DNA of 64,000 bases from JBGTFE01 sp036403235 (GCA_036403235.1 DASWRI010000067.1:62001-126000), one strand, 5' to 3'; counted from the stretch's first letter, positions 13,813 to 22,278 are shown. Numbers and translations are program-made. Notes: generated by a model from the letters alone, not told the origin.

Positions 13813-14421
13813 ATGAATGTAATTCTTTTTGATATGGGCTTGCCGATGATTTTTCCGGCAATGTTCATGATGCTTATAGCTTTGCTGCCGGTTGTTTTTC
13901 TTGAGGCTTACAATCTTCGTTCTGCTTTGAATATTACTTTTGGAAAAGCATCTGCGGTTTCCTCATTGGCAAATATCATTTCTACGGTCGTAGGAATTCC
14001 GCTTACATGGCTTTTACTCGTTTTACTTCAATTCATGACGGGCGGCGACCGCACTTACGGCATTGATTCCTTTTGGCAAAAATTATTGGCTGTAACTTGG
14101 CAATCTCCCTAGCTAATACCGTATGAAAGCGATTTTTACTGGATAGTTCCAACCGCTGGATTATTTTTGCTGATTCCGTTTTTCTTCGCTTCGTGGTTTT
14201 TAGAAAATTTGGTGGCTAAAAAACTTCTGACAAATACATTATATTCTGAACGCAAAGAAATTATTGAAGCCAACGATTTGCCGATAATGGAAAATCTGCT
14301 AAAGGGCGAAATTGCCGTCGAAATTAAACGAGCCGTGAGAAATGCAAATTTACTTTCTTATGGATTATTAGCAGTGTTCCTTTTAGCAGTGCTTTTGTTA
14401 GATAAACCAGTTGCTCGCTAA
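13813..14421 (+). pseudogene. Membrane protein gene split by an in-frame TAG
   Basis: Two frames, 13813-14112 and 14167-14421, are in the same phase and separated only by TAG at 14110-14112; the codons between (LIPYESDFYWIVPTAG) read on without another stop. Together they would give about 202 residues with four membrane helices. Similar proteins in Acidobacteriota and cyanobacteria, as I recall them, have Trp at this point (QxPWLIPYE), so a TGG to TAG change is the simplest explanation. Function unknown. It may be a true pseudogene, a sequencing error or a read-through case. Its stop lies 1 nt from the convergent pta gene. Confidence 0.7.
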
Positions 14422-14422
14422 T

Positions 14423-15424
14423 TTATAATTTTCGCGCCTGCGATTGCACCGCCGTAATCGCCACCGCATCGACGATGTCTTCCGCTTTGCAGCCGCGCGA
14501 AAGGTCGTTGCACGGCCGGTCGAGGCCTTGCAGAATAGGCCCGATGGCCGCGCCGCCGGTTAATCTTTCGGTTAATTTGTAGGCGATATTTCCGGCGTTT
14601 AAGTCGGGAAAAATCAGGATGTTGGCGCGTCCTGCGACGCTTGAGCCGGGAGCTTTCGACGCGGCGACGGACGGAATTAAAGCCGCGTCGGCCTGAAGCT
14701 CGCCGTCGATTTCGAGTTCGGGCGCGCGGGCGCGAACGGTTTTCGTCGCTTCTAAAACTTTGTCGATAAGCCGGTGCTTGGCGCTTCCCTTGGTCGAAAA
14801 CGAGAGCATCGCGACGCGCGGCTCGACATCGAGAAGCGCGCGGCACGAATCGGCCGAAGCGATGGCGATTTCGGCCAGCTCGCCCGCGTCCGGGTCAATC
14901 ACGACGCCGCAGTCGGCGTAAATCATTGCGCCTTTCGCGCCGAAATTTTTGCCGGGAACAACCATTAAAAAGAAAGACGAGACGATTTTGAAGCCTTCGC
15001 GGACGCCGATGCAGCGAAGCGCGGCGGCGACCGTGTGCGCCGTCGTGTTGGTCGCGCCGGCGACCGAGCCGTCCGCTTTTCCGAGTTTCACGAGCAGATT
15101 TCCGTAATACAGCGGGTCTTTAACGGCTTGCTCGGCTTCTTCGAGCGTGACGCCTTTGGCGCGTCTGATCTCGTGATACACGGTCGCGACGCGCCCGAAA
15201 TCGTCGGATTGGCGATGGTCGAGAATTTCGACGCCGTTCAAATTTGCGCCCGCGTCCTGCGCCAGCGCCCGAATTTTTTCTTCGTTTCCGATGACCGTAA
15301 TTTTGGCAATTCTATCGCGCACGCACATTTCCGCCGCCTGTACGGTTCGCGCGTCTTCGCCTTCGGGCAAAACGATGTGCTGGAGATTTTCCGATGCTCT
15401 CTGTCGAATTTTTTGTAAAATCAT
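14423..15424 (-). CDS. pta: Phosphate acetyltransferase
   Basis: 333 residues, the length of the single-domain Pta enzymes. Family features run from the N-terminal IVLPEGEDARTVQAAE through DPLYYGNLLVKLGKADG and VAGATNTTAHTVAAALRCIG to MLSFSTKGSAKH, with ANILIFPDLNAGNIAYKL near the C-terminus. It interconverts acetyl-CoA and acetyl phosphate. No acetate kinase gene is adjacent. It is convergent with the broken membrane gene (1 nt apart) and divergent from the DUF1232 gene; the space to the latter is filled by a long inverted repeat. Confidence 0.92.
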   Translation of the reverse strand: MILQKIRQRASENLQHIVLPEGEDARTVQAAEMCVRDRIAKITVIGNEEKIRALAQDAGANLNGVEILDHRQSDDFGRVATVYHEIRRAKGVTLEEAEQAVKDPLYYGNLLVKLGKADGSVAGATNTTAHTVAAALRCIGVREGFKIVSSFFLMVVPGKNFGAKGAMIYADCGVVIDPDAGELAEIAIASADSCRALLDVEPRVAMLSFSTKGSAKHRLIDKVLEATKTVRARAPELEIDGELQADAALIPSVAASKAPGSSVAGRANILIFPDLNAGNIAYKLTERLTGGAAIGPILQGLDRPCNDLSRGCKAEDIVDAVAITAVQSQARKL

Positions 15425-15440
15425 TGATTAGTCCGTCGTT

Positions 15441-15520
15441 AGTTGTCCTCTGTCCTTTGCCGATTGAGTTTTAATTGCGTTTTGAAGCTAAAGTCAATTT
15501 GCAAAGGACAAAGGACAACT
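15441..15520. repeat. GTCCTTTGTC-family inverted repeat, copy 1
   Basis: AGTTGTCCTCTGTCCTTTGC (15441-15460) pairs with its near-perfect inverse at 15501-15520; an outer ATTAGT/ACTAAT extends it. The loop begins CGATTGAGTTTTAATT and ends GTCAATTTGCAAA, which closely matches the loop of the repeat at 29642-29744. It lies between divergent genes. Confidence 0.85.
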
Positions 15521-15617
15521 GACTAATGACAAAATACCATACAACTTCTTTGCAGGAAACTTGCTCAAATGGCTGCTATTTTTTAGACTTAAATAAATTA
15601 TAAAGGAATCGATACAA

Positions 15618-16148
15618 ATGGCTAAAACGCAAAACAAACCGACGCGCAGGGAAAAAAGTCAGATAAAAGGCCGGATGACAAGTTTTCTGATGTTTCTGCC
15701 GAATATGTTTACGCTTCTCGGCAGGCTCATCAAGGACAGCCGCGTGCCGCTCGCGGAAAAAGCTCTCTTTGCGGCGGCGATTGTTTACGTCATTATGCCG
15801 CTCGATTTTATTCCCGACTTTTTTCCTTTTATCGGGCAGGTCGACGACGTTTATCTGGTCGCGCTCACCCTGCTTCGCCTTATAAATAAAACCGACGCGT
15901 CAATCGTCCGCGAGCATTGGTCGGGCGGCGGCGATATCGTCTCGCTGGCCGATTCGATTGCCGGCATCGCGCCGATGCTTCTGCCGAAAAGAGTGACGCG
16001 CGTGCTTTCTTCAAAAGTCGAGCTCGCGCCCGACGCCGGAAAAGCACTGCTTTCGATAACCGATAAAAACAAAAAACAACCGATTGTTGTCGAAACACCG
16101 CAACTTCACGACGACGAATTGATTGAAATCGACTCGAATCACCGATAA
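15618..16148 (+). CDS. DUF1232 (YkvA-like) membrane-associated protein
   Basis: 176 residues. The central segment (about 45-85), with YVIMPLDFIPDFFPFIG followed by QVDDVYLV, is the hallmark of the DUF1232/YkvA family, small membrane-associated proteins of unknown function. The N-terminus is basic and the C-terminal ~70 residues are a variable acidic tail ending in DDELIEIDSN. A weak AAGGAA ribosome site (15601-15606) precedes ATG 15618. It is convergent with the following CBM9-like gene, with a decayed CACAGAG-type hairpin between. Confidence 0.8.
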   Translation: MAKTQNKPTRREKSQIKGRMTSFLMFLPNMFTLLGRLIKDSRVPLAEKALFAAAIVYVIMPLDFIPDFFPFIGQVDDVYLVALTLLRLINKTDASIVREHWSGGGDIVSLADSIAGIAPMLLPKRVTRVLSSKVELAPDAGKALLSITDKNKKQPIVVETPQLHDDELIEIDSNHR

Positions 16149-16164
16149 TTTTTAAAAAGAGAAA

Positions 16165-16211
16165 TTAACTATAGAGAAAAATCTCTGTGCCACTGTGCTC
16201 TCTGTGGTTAA
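16165..16211. repeat. CACAGAG-family hairpin, decayed copy
   Basis: The right arm TCTCTGTGGTTAA (16199-16211) and the words CTCTGTGCC and CTGTGCTC match, in inverse, the left arm of the repeat at 30656-30699. The left arm here is reduced to TTAACTATAGAGA. It lies between convergent genes. Confidence 0.65.
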
Positions 16212-16235
16212 AATTTCCGTGTTTTTTTGCCTTGA

Positions 16236-16868
16236 TTATTCCGCGAATTGAAACTCGCCGAACGCTTCCGTGACGTGAAAATTCGGCTTTTCGGTTTTTG
16301 TCGGCCGCCACGCGAGATAGCCGCGCGTTTCGCCTTCTCCGACGCAGCGAAAAAGATTTCCAAGCCAGACGTCGTTCGTCTGTGGAGTTTTGCCGAAGGC
16401 TTTCCAATTGATTTTTATCGCCATCAGAATTTTATCTTTCTCGATTCGCGCCGCCGTCTCCATTTTCGAATCGTAATCGTAGTCGGTTTCGCGTTTGTCC
16501 GGCAATTTGTGAATCGCCAAATCAATCCATTCGCCGCTCGGCGCAATTTCAAACTCGAAATATTTTTGCGTTTCGCGGTTGTCGGGCGCGACGAAAATCT
16601 CGCACACGTCCCTGTCCCAGAGTCCGTGTATTTTCGTTTCCAGATTCGGCGCGTCGGAAATTATCAGAGGCTCTGTCTGATTTGCTTCAAACCGTATGTA
16701 AAGCGCGGTTTCCGACCATAAAAGACGTGCTTTGGCGTGTCGCCCGGCAGGCGCGTTTTCGCCCGACCAGTATTTTTCGATTGAGATTTCTTCGGCAGTT
16801 TGCCAGGCGTCGTTTTCAAATTCACCAATCGAAAAATCGTCTTCGATATAAAAAATCTTTAGTTTCAT
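16236..16868 (-). CDS. CBM9-like carbohydrate-binding fold protein
   Basis: 210 residues with the layout of family-9-like carbohydrate-binding (DOMON-related) domains: an opening WQTAEEISIEKYW, then ARLLWSETALYIRFEAN, the block LWDRDVCEIFVAPDN and a closing NLFRCVGEGETRGYLAWRP. No signal peptide is present, unlike secreted relatives, so it would be cytoplasmic unless an upstream start is used. It starts 5 nt after the UbiB-like gene ends, indicating cotranscription. Ligand unknown; the name reflects fold similarity and not proven sugar binding. Confidence 0.7.
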   Translation of the reverse strand: MKLKIFYIEDDFSIGEFENDAWQTAEEISIEKYWSGENAPAGRHAKARLLWSETALYIRFEANQTEPLIISDAPNLETKIHGLWDRDVCEIFVAPDNRETQKYFEFEIAPSGEWIDLAIHKLPDKRETDYDYDSKMETAARIEKDKILMAIKINWKAFGKTPQTNDVWLGNLFRCVGEGETRGYLAWRPTKTEKPNFHVTEAFGEFQFAE

Positions 16869-16873
16869 CCGAA

Positions 16874-18622
16874 CTATTTATTTGTATTAAAAACCGTCTT
16901 GAACGCCATTTTGGCGAGCTTCCAGCTTCTGTCCCAGTCGATTTTGCCGTCCTCGGTGTCGCGTCCGAGAAGTTTATCGACGAGCAGCTTGCGCAAATCT
17001 TTGCCTTCGCGCCGGAGCATAAATTCTTTGGCGAAAGGCTTGGCCGTTTCAAAGAAATTAAATTCCGGGTCGGTGATAATGCCGATGCCTTCGAGCGTCA
17101 TCAGAGCGCGCATAATATACGTGAAATTCGACGGCAGGCGAAACGGGTAATCGTACATCACGTCGGCCAAATCGTAGGTCAATTCCTTGAAATTGACTTC
17201 TTTTAATTTCAAATTCAGATGAAACTGAAACATTTTTTCGACGACCGGCTTGACGACTTCCGGATTCGAGCCGGGTTTGAGGAAATCCAAATCAATCAAA
17301 TCCTGCGCGATTCCGGCCGGGTCTTTGCCGACGACGTGGAAAAACGCGTCAATCATTTTCGATTGCAGCTTTGGCGTAATTCTACCGACCATTCCGAAAT
17401 CGAAAAACGCGAGTCGCCCGTCGGGCATCACAAGCAGATTTCCCGGATGCGGGTCGGCGTGAAAAAATCCGTCTTCGAGAAGCTGTTTGAGATATGTCCG
17501 AATCAAAAGCCGATTGACCTTTTCGGGCGACACGTTTCGCGCCCGAAGCACTTCCAAATCGATGACTTTCGTGCCGTGAATAAATTCCATCGTGATAACT
17601 TTCGAAGTCGTCGCGTGCCAGTAAATCGTCGGAACGTGGACGTTTCCCCAATCCTTGAAATTTTCGCGGAAACGCTCGGCGTTTTTGCCTTCGGCCGCGT
17701 AATCCATTTCCTCGTGAATCGTCTCGTCAAACTCGCGCAGCATTCCGGCCCAGTCGGCGTTTTCGTTCAATGACGGAAAGCGCTCGGCAAAGCGCGCGAC
17801 TTTTCGCAAAATCTCGACGTCGCCTTTGATAATTCCCGCTAAATTTGGGCGCTGAACTTTGACGGCGACTTCTTCGCCGGTAAAAAGCTGTGCGCGGTAA
17901 ACCTGTCCGAGCGATGCGGCGGCGACCGGCTCGACGTCGAATTCGGCGTAAACTTCCGAGATTTTTTTGCCTAATTCCTTCTCGATTCGGGCAAACGCGA
18001 CCGAATTCGGAAACGCCGGGACGCTGTCGACCAGCGTTCCCAATTCCTTGACGAACGGCAGCGGCAGGAGGTCGGCGCGCGTTCCCATCGCCTGCCCGAT
18101 TTTGATAAACGTCGGGCCGAGCTTGATGATGCTGTCCTTGAGCCAGACGGCTTGTTTTTCCTGTCTTAAATTTTTATTTTCTTCGCCGCGCAGAAAAAAC
18201 CAGCGAACGAGCCGGATTGTATCGTCAAACCATTTGCGCCCGATTTCGTGAATGTATTCGCCGATGACGGCGAGAAAACTGAGTTTGCGCGCCTGCTCCA
18301 TCCTGTATCGGGCGACTTTTCGATGCTGGCTGTAGTGAAGCTCGTACTGGTCGAGATAAAGATAGAGCGCGAGCATCCCGATAACATACGAGACTTTTGC
18401 CAGCCGCAGCCAGCCTCTCAATCCGTGATAGCTTTTTTCGACCGTCGCTTCCTGCGCAATGAGAGATTTTGCTTCGGCGACGAGCTGCTCGTTTGAAATC
18501 TGTTTTGAAACGGGCGGATTTTTTGCCGGCGACAAAGCGCGCGCGCCGTTTCCGTTTTCCGGAATCGGCTCAATCGTCGTTTCCTTTAACGCCAGACTCT
18601 GCTTGTTTGATAATTCTTTCAT
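16874..18622 (-). CDS. UbiB/ABC1-family atypical kinase
   Basis: 582 residues. Key family motifs are present: KIGQ in FIKIGQAMGTRADLLP (the invariant KxGQ loop), the alanine-rich nucleotide loop AAASLGQVYRA, EVAVKVQRPNL with the conserved lysine, FFHADPHPGNLLV, and the metal site FFDFGMVGR. These proteins are ATPases or kinases tied to lipid and isoprenoid quinone metabolism. One hydrophobic segment lies near residues 75-90; I do not see the C-terminal membrane pair of E. coli UbiB. It is followed closely by the CBM9-like gene. An intergenic inverted repeat (18645-18712) lies just upstream of its start. Confidence 0.85.
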   Translation of the reverse strand: MKELSNKQSLALKETTIEPIPENGNGARALSPAKNPPVSKQISNEQLVAEAKSLIAQEATVEKSYHGLRGWLRLAKVSYVIGMLALYLYLDQYELHYSQHRKVARYRMEQARKLSFLAVIGEYIHEIGRKWFDDTIRLVRWFFLRGEENKNLRQEKQAVWLKDSIIKLGPTFIKIGQAMGTRADLLPLPFVKELGTLVDSVPAFPNSVAFARIEKELGKKISEVYAEFDVEPVAAASLGQVYRAQLFTGEEVAVKVQRPNLAGIIKGDVEILRKVARFAERFPSLNENADWAGMLREFDETIHEEMDYAAEGKNAERFRENFKDWGNVHVPTIYWHATTSKVITMEFIHGTKVIDLEVLRARNVSPEKVNRLLIRTYLKQLLEDGFFHADPHPGNLLVMPDGRLAFFDFGMVGRITPKLQSKMIDAFFHVVGKDPAGIAQDLIDLDFLKPGSNPEVVKPVVEKMFQFHLNLKLKEVNFKELTYDLADVMYDYPFRLPSNFTYIMRALMTLEGIGIITDPEFNFFETAKPFAKEFMLRREGKDLRKLLVDKLLGRDTEDGKIDWDRSWKLAKMAFKTVFNTNK

Positions 18623-18644
18623 TTCTAAAATTCTAACAAAATGA

Positions 18645-18712
18645 AACCGCAGACGAACGCAGATTTCCGCAGATTGTTTTTTATCTGTATCTATCCGCGT
18701 TTATCTGCGGTT
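18645..18712. repeat. Intergenic inverted repeat upstream of the UbiB-like gene
   Basis: AACCGCAGA (18645-18653) pairs with TCTGCGGTT (18704-18712), and the inner ACGCAGAT and CGCAGAT words find partners in ATCCGCGT and ATCTG. Each arm is a run of the word CGCAGA with 8-11 nt period. Confidence 0.75.
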
Positions 18713-18720
18713 AAATGTCT

Positions 18721-19085
18721 CTAATTTTCAAGTTCCTGACCGAATTGCAGCAGATAACCGTTGTTGTCGTAAACGGCAAATTCGCGCATTCCGTATTCAA
18801 AGTTTTCGATGCCGTAAGCGACATTCGCTTTGTCTTTTAATTCCGCCCAGAGCGCGTCGATTTCGTCGGTGTTGAAATAAAACGAGCCGGTAAAAGCGGG
18901 CTTTTCAAACGGCGTGGCCGGTTCGGACGGGCAAACATTAAAGCGGTTTCGTCTTTTGAAAGCGAAGCCCAGCCCCAGTCTTCGTTTAACTCGTCGCACG
19001 AAAAATTCAAAACTTTCGTGTAAAAATCGACGGTTTCCGCCAAATTTTCCGTCCAGAGCATCGGTCTTAAATCAATCAGCTTCAT
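18721..19085 (-). pseudogene. VOC/glyoxalase-family gene with a frameshift
   Basis: Reading from ATG 19085, the frame begins MKLIDLRPMLWTENLAET, goes through DFYTKVLNFSCDE and reaches MFARPN, then loses the family pattern. The expected continuation PFEKPAFTGSFYF, followed by IDALWAELK and ending GYLLQFGQE, is found in the next frame down to 18721. The two halves join near 18928, where one base is missing after PN. Together they give about 121 residues, the size of a single vicinal-oxygen-chelate domain. The gene is therefore either a recent pseudogene or carries a sequencing error. It sits 2 nt after the P-loop kinase gene, as if cotranscribed. Confidence 0.75.
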
Positions 19086-19087
19086 AT

Positions 19088-19594
19088 TTAGATTCTCTCG
19101 TTTAAAAGTTTTAGGATTTCAGCCATCGTTTTTTCCGGTTGTCGATGTGTGTTGTCAATTCGATATTCATTGGCGAGAAGCAATCGTTTCTGCACGTTTC
19201 TGTTCCATTCCAAAGCCGCTTCGACATTCATAAAACCCTCGTTTCTGTCGTTTATTCGAGCAGCCAGTTCTTCATCGCTTTTGACGACGAGCGTGGCTAT
19301 CAAATATCTAAATCCGGCGAAGATTTCGGGAATCTGCTCCACTCGAAAATCTCTCAAATCGGTGACGATGACGTTTTTCCAGCCGTGGTGAAAGTAGTTT
19401 TTAATGATAAAAATTAAATTTTCAAACGACATCTGTTCTTCTTCGAGGCTTTGTTTTTTCCATTCCAAATCGAGATGAAATTCTCTGATATAGCCGTAGT
19501 CGATAAATGGCGATTCGAACTTATCCCGAAGCAGGCGTGAAACCGTCGTCTTTCCGCTTCCGGGCGCGCCGGCAATAACAAGCAAATCAAACAT
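19088..19594 (-). CDS. P-loop nucleotide kinase-like protein
   Basis: 168 residues with a clear Walker A motif GAPGSGKTT at 9-17 following a hydrophobic strand. Downstream parts are consistent with a small nucleoside/adenylate-kinase-type fold: a strand KNVIVTDLRD near 75 and an Arg-containing lid ARINDRNEGF near 115. No diagnostic motif picks a substrate. It lies between ribF (9 nt upstream in transcript order) and the VOC gene (2 nt), so it is probably part of one minus-strand operon. The substrate is unknown. Confidence 0.7.
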   Translation of the reverse strand: MFDLLVIAGAPGSGKTTVSRLLRDKFESPFIDYGYIREFHLDLEWKKQSLEEEQMSFENLIFIIKNYFHHGWKNVIVTDLRDFRVEQIPEIFAGFRYLIATLVVKSDEELAARINDRNEGFMNVEAALEWNRNVQKRLLLANEYRIDNTHRQPEKTMAEILKLLNERI

Positions 19595-19603
19595 ATTTAC
19601 AAA

Positions 19604-20557
19604 CTAGACAATCTCCAAAGAATTTCTTACGCCCTGCCGCGTGAAATAGTTCGCGGTGCGGCGCGTGTCGCGTTCAATCTGCGCGCGGAGCTCGTCGATG
19701 CCGCCGAATTTGCGCTCGTCGCGGATGCGGTGCAGAAAGCGAACGCGCAGAACGTCGCCGTAAAGGTCGCCGTCGAAATCAAAAATGTAAGTTTCAATCG
19801 AAGGCGCGGCTTCGCGCTCAAAAGTCGGGCGCACGCCGACGTTCGTAATGCCGCGCCGCCATGTGTCGCCAATCAAAGTCGCCGTCGCGTAAACGCCGAA
19901 TTTCGGAATCACGCGATTGTGCGGGTGCAGATTCGCGGTCGGGAAACCGATGGTGCGCCCGCGCTCGGCGCCGTGGATGATTTTCCCTTCGACGCCGTAA
20001 GGCCGCCCGAGCATCCGGCGCGCCCGATTGACGCGACCTTCGGCCAGCAGCTTTCTGATTTCCGACGAGCTGATGCGTTTTCCGCGCAGACAGACTTCCT
20101 CGACCTCGTCGGCGAAAAAGCCCAGTTCTTCGCTCATACGGCGCAAAAGCTCGATGTTTCCGCCGCGATTTTTGCCGAAGGCGAAGCCTTTTCCGAGATA
20201 AACTTCCTTTGCCTGTAGGCGCTCGAAAACGGTTTCGCGCAAAAAGTTTTCCGCTTCCTGCGCGGCAAATTCGCGGTTAAATCTGACGACGATGGCCTGC
20301 TCGATGCCCAGAACTTCAAACGCGGCGAGACGCTGGTCGAGCGTTTGCAGAAGCGGCGGCGCTGATTCGGCGTGCAGGACGGCGCGCGGGTGCGGGTCGA
20401 AAGTGATGACGGTCGGAATGGCGCGGGCGGCGCGGGCGCGCCCGACGACGGTCTGCATAATCCGCTGATGGCCGAGATGCAGCCCGTCAAAAACGCCGAG
20501 CGTCAGAACAGTCGGGCGCGAGATATTTGCGTTTTCCGTTCCGTGAAAAATTTTCAT
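19604..20557 (-). CDS. ribF: Riboflavin kinase/FAD synthetase
   Basis: 317 residues with both domains of the bifunctional enzyme. The N-terminal FAD synthetase has the nucleotidyltransferase motif GVFDGLHLGH at 21-30 and the ISSSEIR motif near 165. The C-terminal riboflavin kinase domain starts about 185 with GRTIGFPTANLH, NVGVRPTFE and an IETYIFDFDGDLYG strand. It converts riboflavin to FMN and FAD. The 5' region is occupied by a tandem array of 21-bp units, so its expression might be affected by that array; no FMN riboswitch pattern is seen. Confidence 0.92.
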   Translation of the reverse strand: MKIFHGTENANISRPTVLTLGVFDGLHLGHQRIMQTVVGRARAARAIPTVITFDPHPRAVLHAESAPPLLQTLDQRLAAFEVLGIEQAIVVRFNREFAAQEAENFLRETVFERLQAKEVYLGKGFAFGKNRGGNIELLRRMSEELGFFADEVEEVCLRGKRISSSEIRKLLAEGRVNRARRMLGRPYGVEGKIIHGAERGRTIGFPTANLHPHNRVIPKFGVYATATLIGDTWRRGITNVGVRPTFEREAAPSIETYIFDFDGDLYGDVLRVRFLHRIRDERKFGGIDELRAQIERDTRRTANYFTRQGVRNSLEIV

Positions 20558-20604
20558 TCGATAAAATATGCTTTATTTCGCAAAAATCGAGTCTCCATTT
20601 GTTA

Positions 20605-20844
20605 GATTCCAATTTACTTTTGCTAAATTCCAATTTACATCCCGCATATCCCGATTCACTTTTGCAAGATTCCGATTGAAATACGCGTGATTCCAATTCA
20701 CTTTTGCCCGATTCCAATTCATATCCGGCATATCCCGATTCATTTTTACCAGATTCCGATTCATTTTTGCCCGATTCCGATTTGCATCGGCTTGATTTCA
20801 GTTGGAATATCGCTGATTCCAATTCACTTTTAGCAAATTCCGCC
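20605..20844. repeat. Tandem array with an exact 21-bp period (array 1)
   Basis: Units related to GATTCCAATTCACTTTTGC start at 20605, 20626, 20647, 20668, 20689, 20710, 20731, 20752, 20773, 20794 and 20815, always multiples of 21 apart, with a partial unit at 20836. Units differ by substitutions only; no indel breaks the phase. The array fills the gap between the GNAT gene and ribF, both on the minus strand. Translated on the minus strand it gives a seven-residue repeat (VNWNLAK-like) without a ribosome site. Confidence 0.85.
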
Positions 20845-20854
20845 GATTATTCAG

Positions 20855-21355
20855 CTATTTCAGATAAAGCTTCATTCCGAGATGCGAGCCCTTAAAACCC
20901 AAATTTTCGTAAAAACGATGCGCGTCCTTGCGGTCGGCGTTTGTCGTGAGCTGCATCGCAAAACAATTTTCCTCTCTGGCGCGGTTTATCGCCCATTTCA
21001 TCAATTCTTTGCCGATGCCGCGCCCGCGATATTTTTCGTTGACGCGGACGGATTCGACCGTCGCGCGCTTGCCGCCCTGAAAGCTGATTGAAGGCGTAAA
21101 CGTGATTTGCAGCGTCCCGACGATAAATCCGTTACTCTGCGCGTTCGACCCGCTCGCTACCGCAGACGGTTCTGACAAAACGGCCACGATTAGCTCGTTA
21201 TTTTTGTCCGCATTGATTTCCGCAAACGCTTTTGTATAACTTTCCGGCAAAGGGTTTTCGTATTTTTCGCGCGTCGCGCCGAGAAAATCGTCCGAGAGCA
21301 TCCTGACGATTTCCGGCAAGTCTTCGTGCGTAGCTTGACGAAATTTAAGATTCAT
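20855..21355 (-). CDS. GNAT-family N-acetyltransferase
   Basis: 166 residues with the GNAT fold: an N-terminal RQATHEDLPEIVRML strand-helix, then VESVRVNEKYRGRGIGKELM carrying the acetyl-CoA pyrophosphate loop RGRGIG (about 113-118), and the closing LTTNADRKDAHRFYENLGFK typical of the family. It acetylates an unknown amine substrate. Its ATG overlaps the stop of the upstream MBL-fold gene by 4 nt (ATGA), showing translational coupling. Confidence 0.85.
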   Translation of the reverse strand: MNLKFRQATHEDLPEIVRMLSDDFLGATREKYENPLPESYTKAFAEINADKNNELIVAVLSEPSAVASGSNAQSNGFIVGTLQITFTPSISFQGGKRATVESVRVNEKYRGRGIGKELMKWAINRAREENCFAMQLTTNADRKDAHRFYENLGFKGSHLGMKLYLK

Positions 21356-22119
21356 ATTTCTTCCACAATTAACCCGTCATAAGCAAACTGCACGTTTTCG
21401 GGCAAAAGGCCTGAGTCGCGCTCGTGGAGAATGTCGTGATTCAAATGCGTCAGAAAGGCGCGTTTCGGCTTTATTCGTTCGATATATGCGAGCGCTTCGT
21501 TTAAGCCGAGATGCGTCGAATGCGGTTTTATGCGCACGCAGTCTAAAACCAGGACGTCCAGATTCTGCAAACCGGCAATCGTTTCCTCGGAGATAAAATT
21601 CAAGTCCGTCGCGTAGGCAAAATCGTTAAAGCGATAGGCAATGACCGGCAATTTCCCGTGTATGACTTCGAGCGGCGTGACGAGCAAATCCTCGCCGATG
21701 CAAAACGGCGAATTGTGCTCGATGGTGTGCGGGATTAATTGCGGCAGGCCGCCGCCGAAATGCGTCGGTTTGAAAATATATTGAAAAATGCGGCGCAAAT
21801 CTCGCCAGGCGATTTCGTTGGCGAAAATTCCCATCGCGCCGTAGCGGAAATTCAGCGGGCGAATGTCGTCGAGACCGAAAACGTGGTCGACGTGGCAGTG
21901 TGTGACCAAAATCGCGTCGAGGTATTTTATTTTTGCCCGCAACGCCTGCTGGCGAAAATCTATCGAGGTGTCGACCAGAATTTTTTTGCCGGCGTGTTCG
22001 ACCAGAATCGAGACGCGCAGGCGTTTGTCTTTCGGGTTGTCGGACAGACAGGTTTCGCAGTCGCAGCCGATTGATGGAACGCCCGTCGATGTACCTGTGC
22101 CGAGAAAGGTTAATTTCAT
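21352..22119 (-). CDS. PhnP-like metallo-beta-lactamase-fold hydrolase
   Basis: 255 residues of the MBL fold. The metal motif HCHVDH is at 74-79, with further ligands likely in HGKLPVIAYR, the ATDLNFI aspartate and HLNHD near the end. The N-terminal FLGTGTSTGVPSIGCDCETC has the cysteine cluster seen in PhnP-type phosphodiesterases, where it binds an extra zinc. PhnP acts on cyclic phosphate esters and RNA-like dinucleotides; the substrate here is unknown and no phosphonate genes are nearby. The gene is coupled to the GNAT gene downstream, and its 5' region consists entirely of a very long inverted repeat. Confidence 0.8.
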   Translation of the reverse strand: MKLTFLGTGTSTGVPSIGCDCETCLSDNPKDKRLRVSILVEHAGKKILVDTSIDFRQQALRAKIKYLDAILVTHCHVDHVFGLDDIRPLNFRYGAMGIFANEIAWRDLRRIFQYIFKPTHFGGGLPQLIPHTIEHNSPFCIGEDLLVTPLEVIHGKLPVIAYRFNDFAYATDLNFISEETIAGLQNLDVLVLDCVRIKPHSTHLGLNEALAYIERIKPKRAFLTHLNHDILHERDSGLLPENVQFAYDGLIVEEI

Positions 22120-22124
22120 AAAAA

Positions 22125-22278
22125 AGTTTGCAGGAAGTTTGTAGTAAGTTTGCAGAGTTACAGAGTTGCAGAAAGTTGGCGGAAAGTTTTAAGAACTCTG
22201 TTAACTTTCTGCCAACTTTCTGCAAACTCTGTAACTCTGTAACTCCGCAACTCCGCAACTCTGTAAACTTGCCTACAA
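22125..22278. repeat. Very long intergenic inverted repeat
   Basis: A left arm of about 65 nt (22125-22190) and a right arm of about 75 nt (22201-22278) are imperfect inverse copies made of the words GTTTGCAG, AGTTACAG and AAGTTG. It fills the entire gap between the DUF1844 stop and the MBL start. Confidence 0.85.

Noticed and set aside
20558..20604. FMN riboswitch upstream of ribF
   Set aside because: The space between the ribF start and the tandem array is too short and lacks the conserved RFN-box pattern.
20573..20764. A minus-strand protein with VNWNLAK-type heptapeptide repeats
   Set aside because: It has no ribosome site and starts within the array; the peptide periodicity follows directly from the 21-bp DNA period.
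20605..20844. CRISPR array
   Set aside because: Units are contiguous 21-bp repeats without unique spacers, and no cas genes are nearby. The same applies to 51409-51597.
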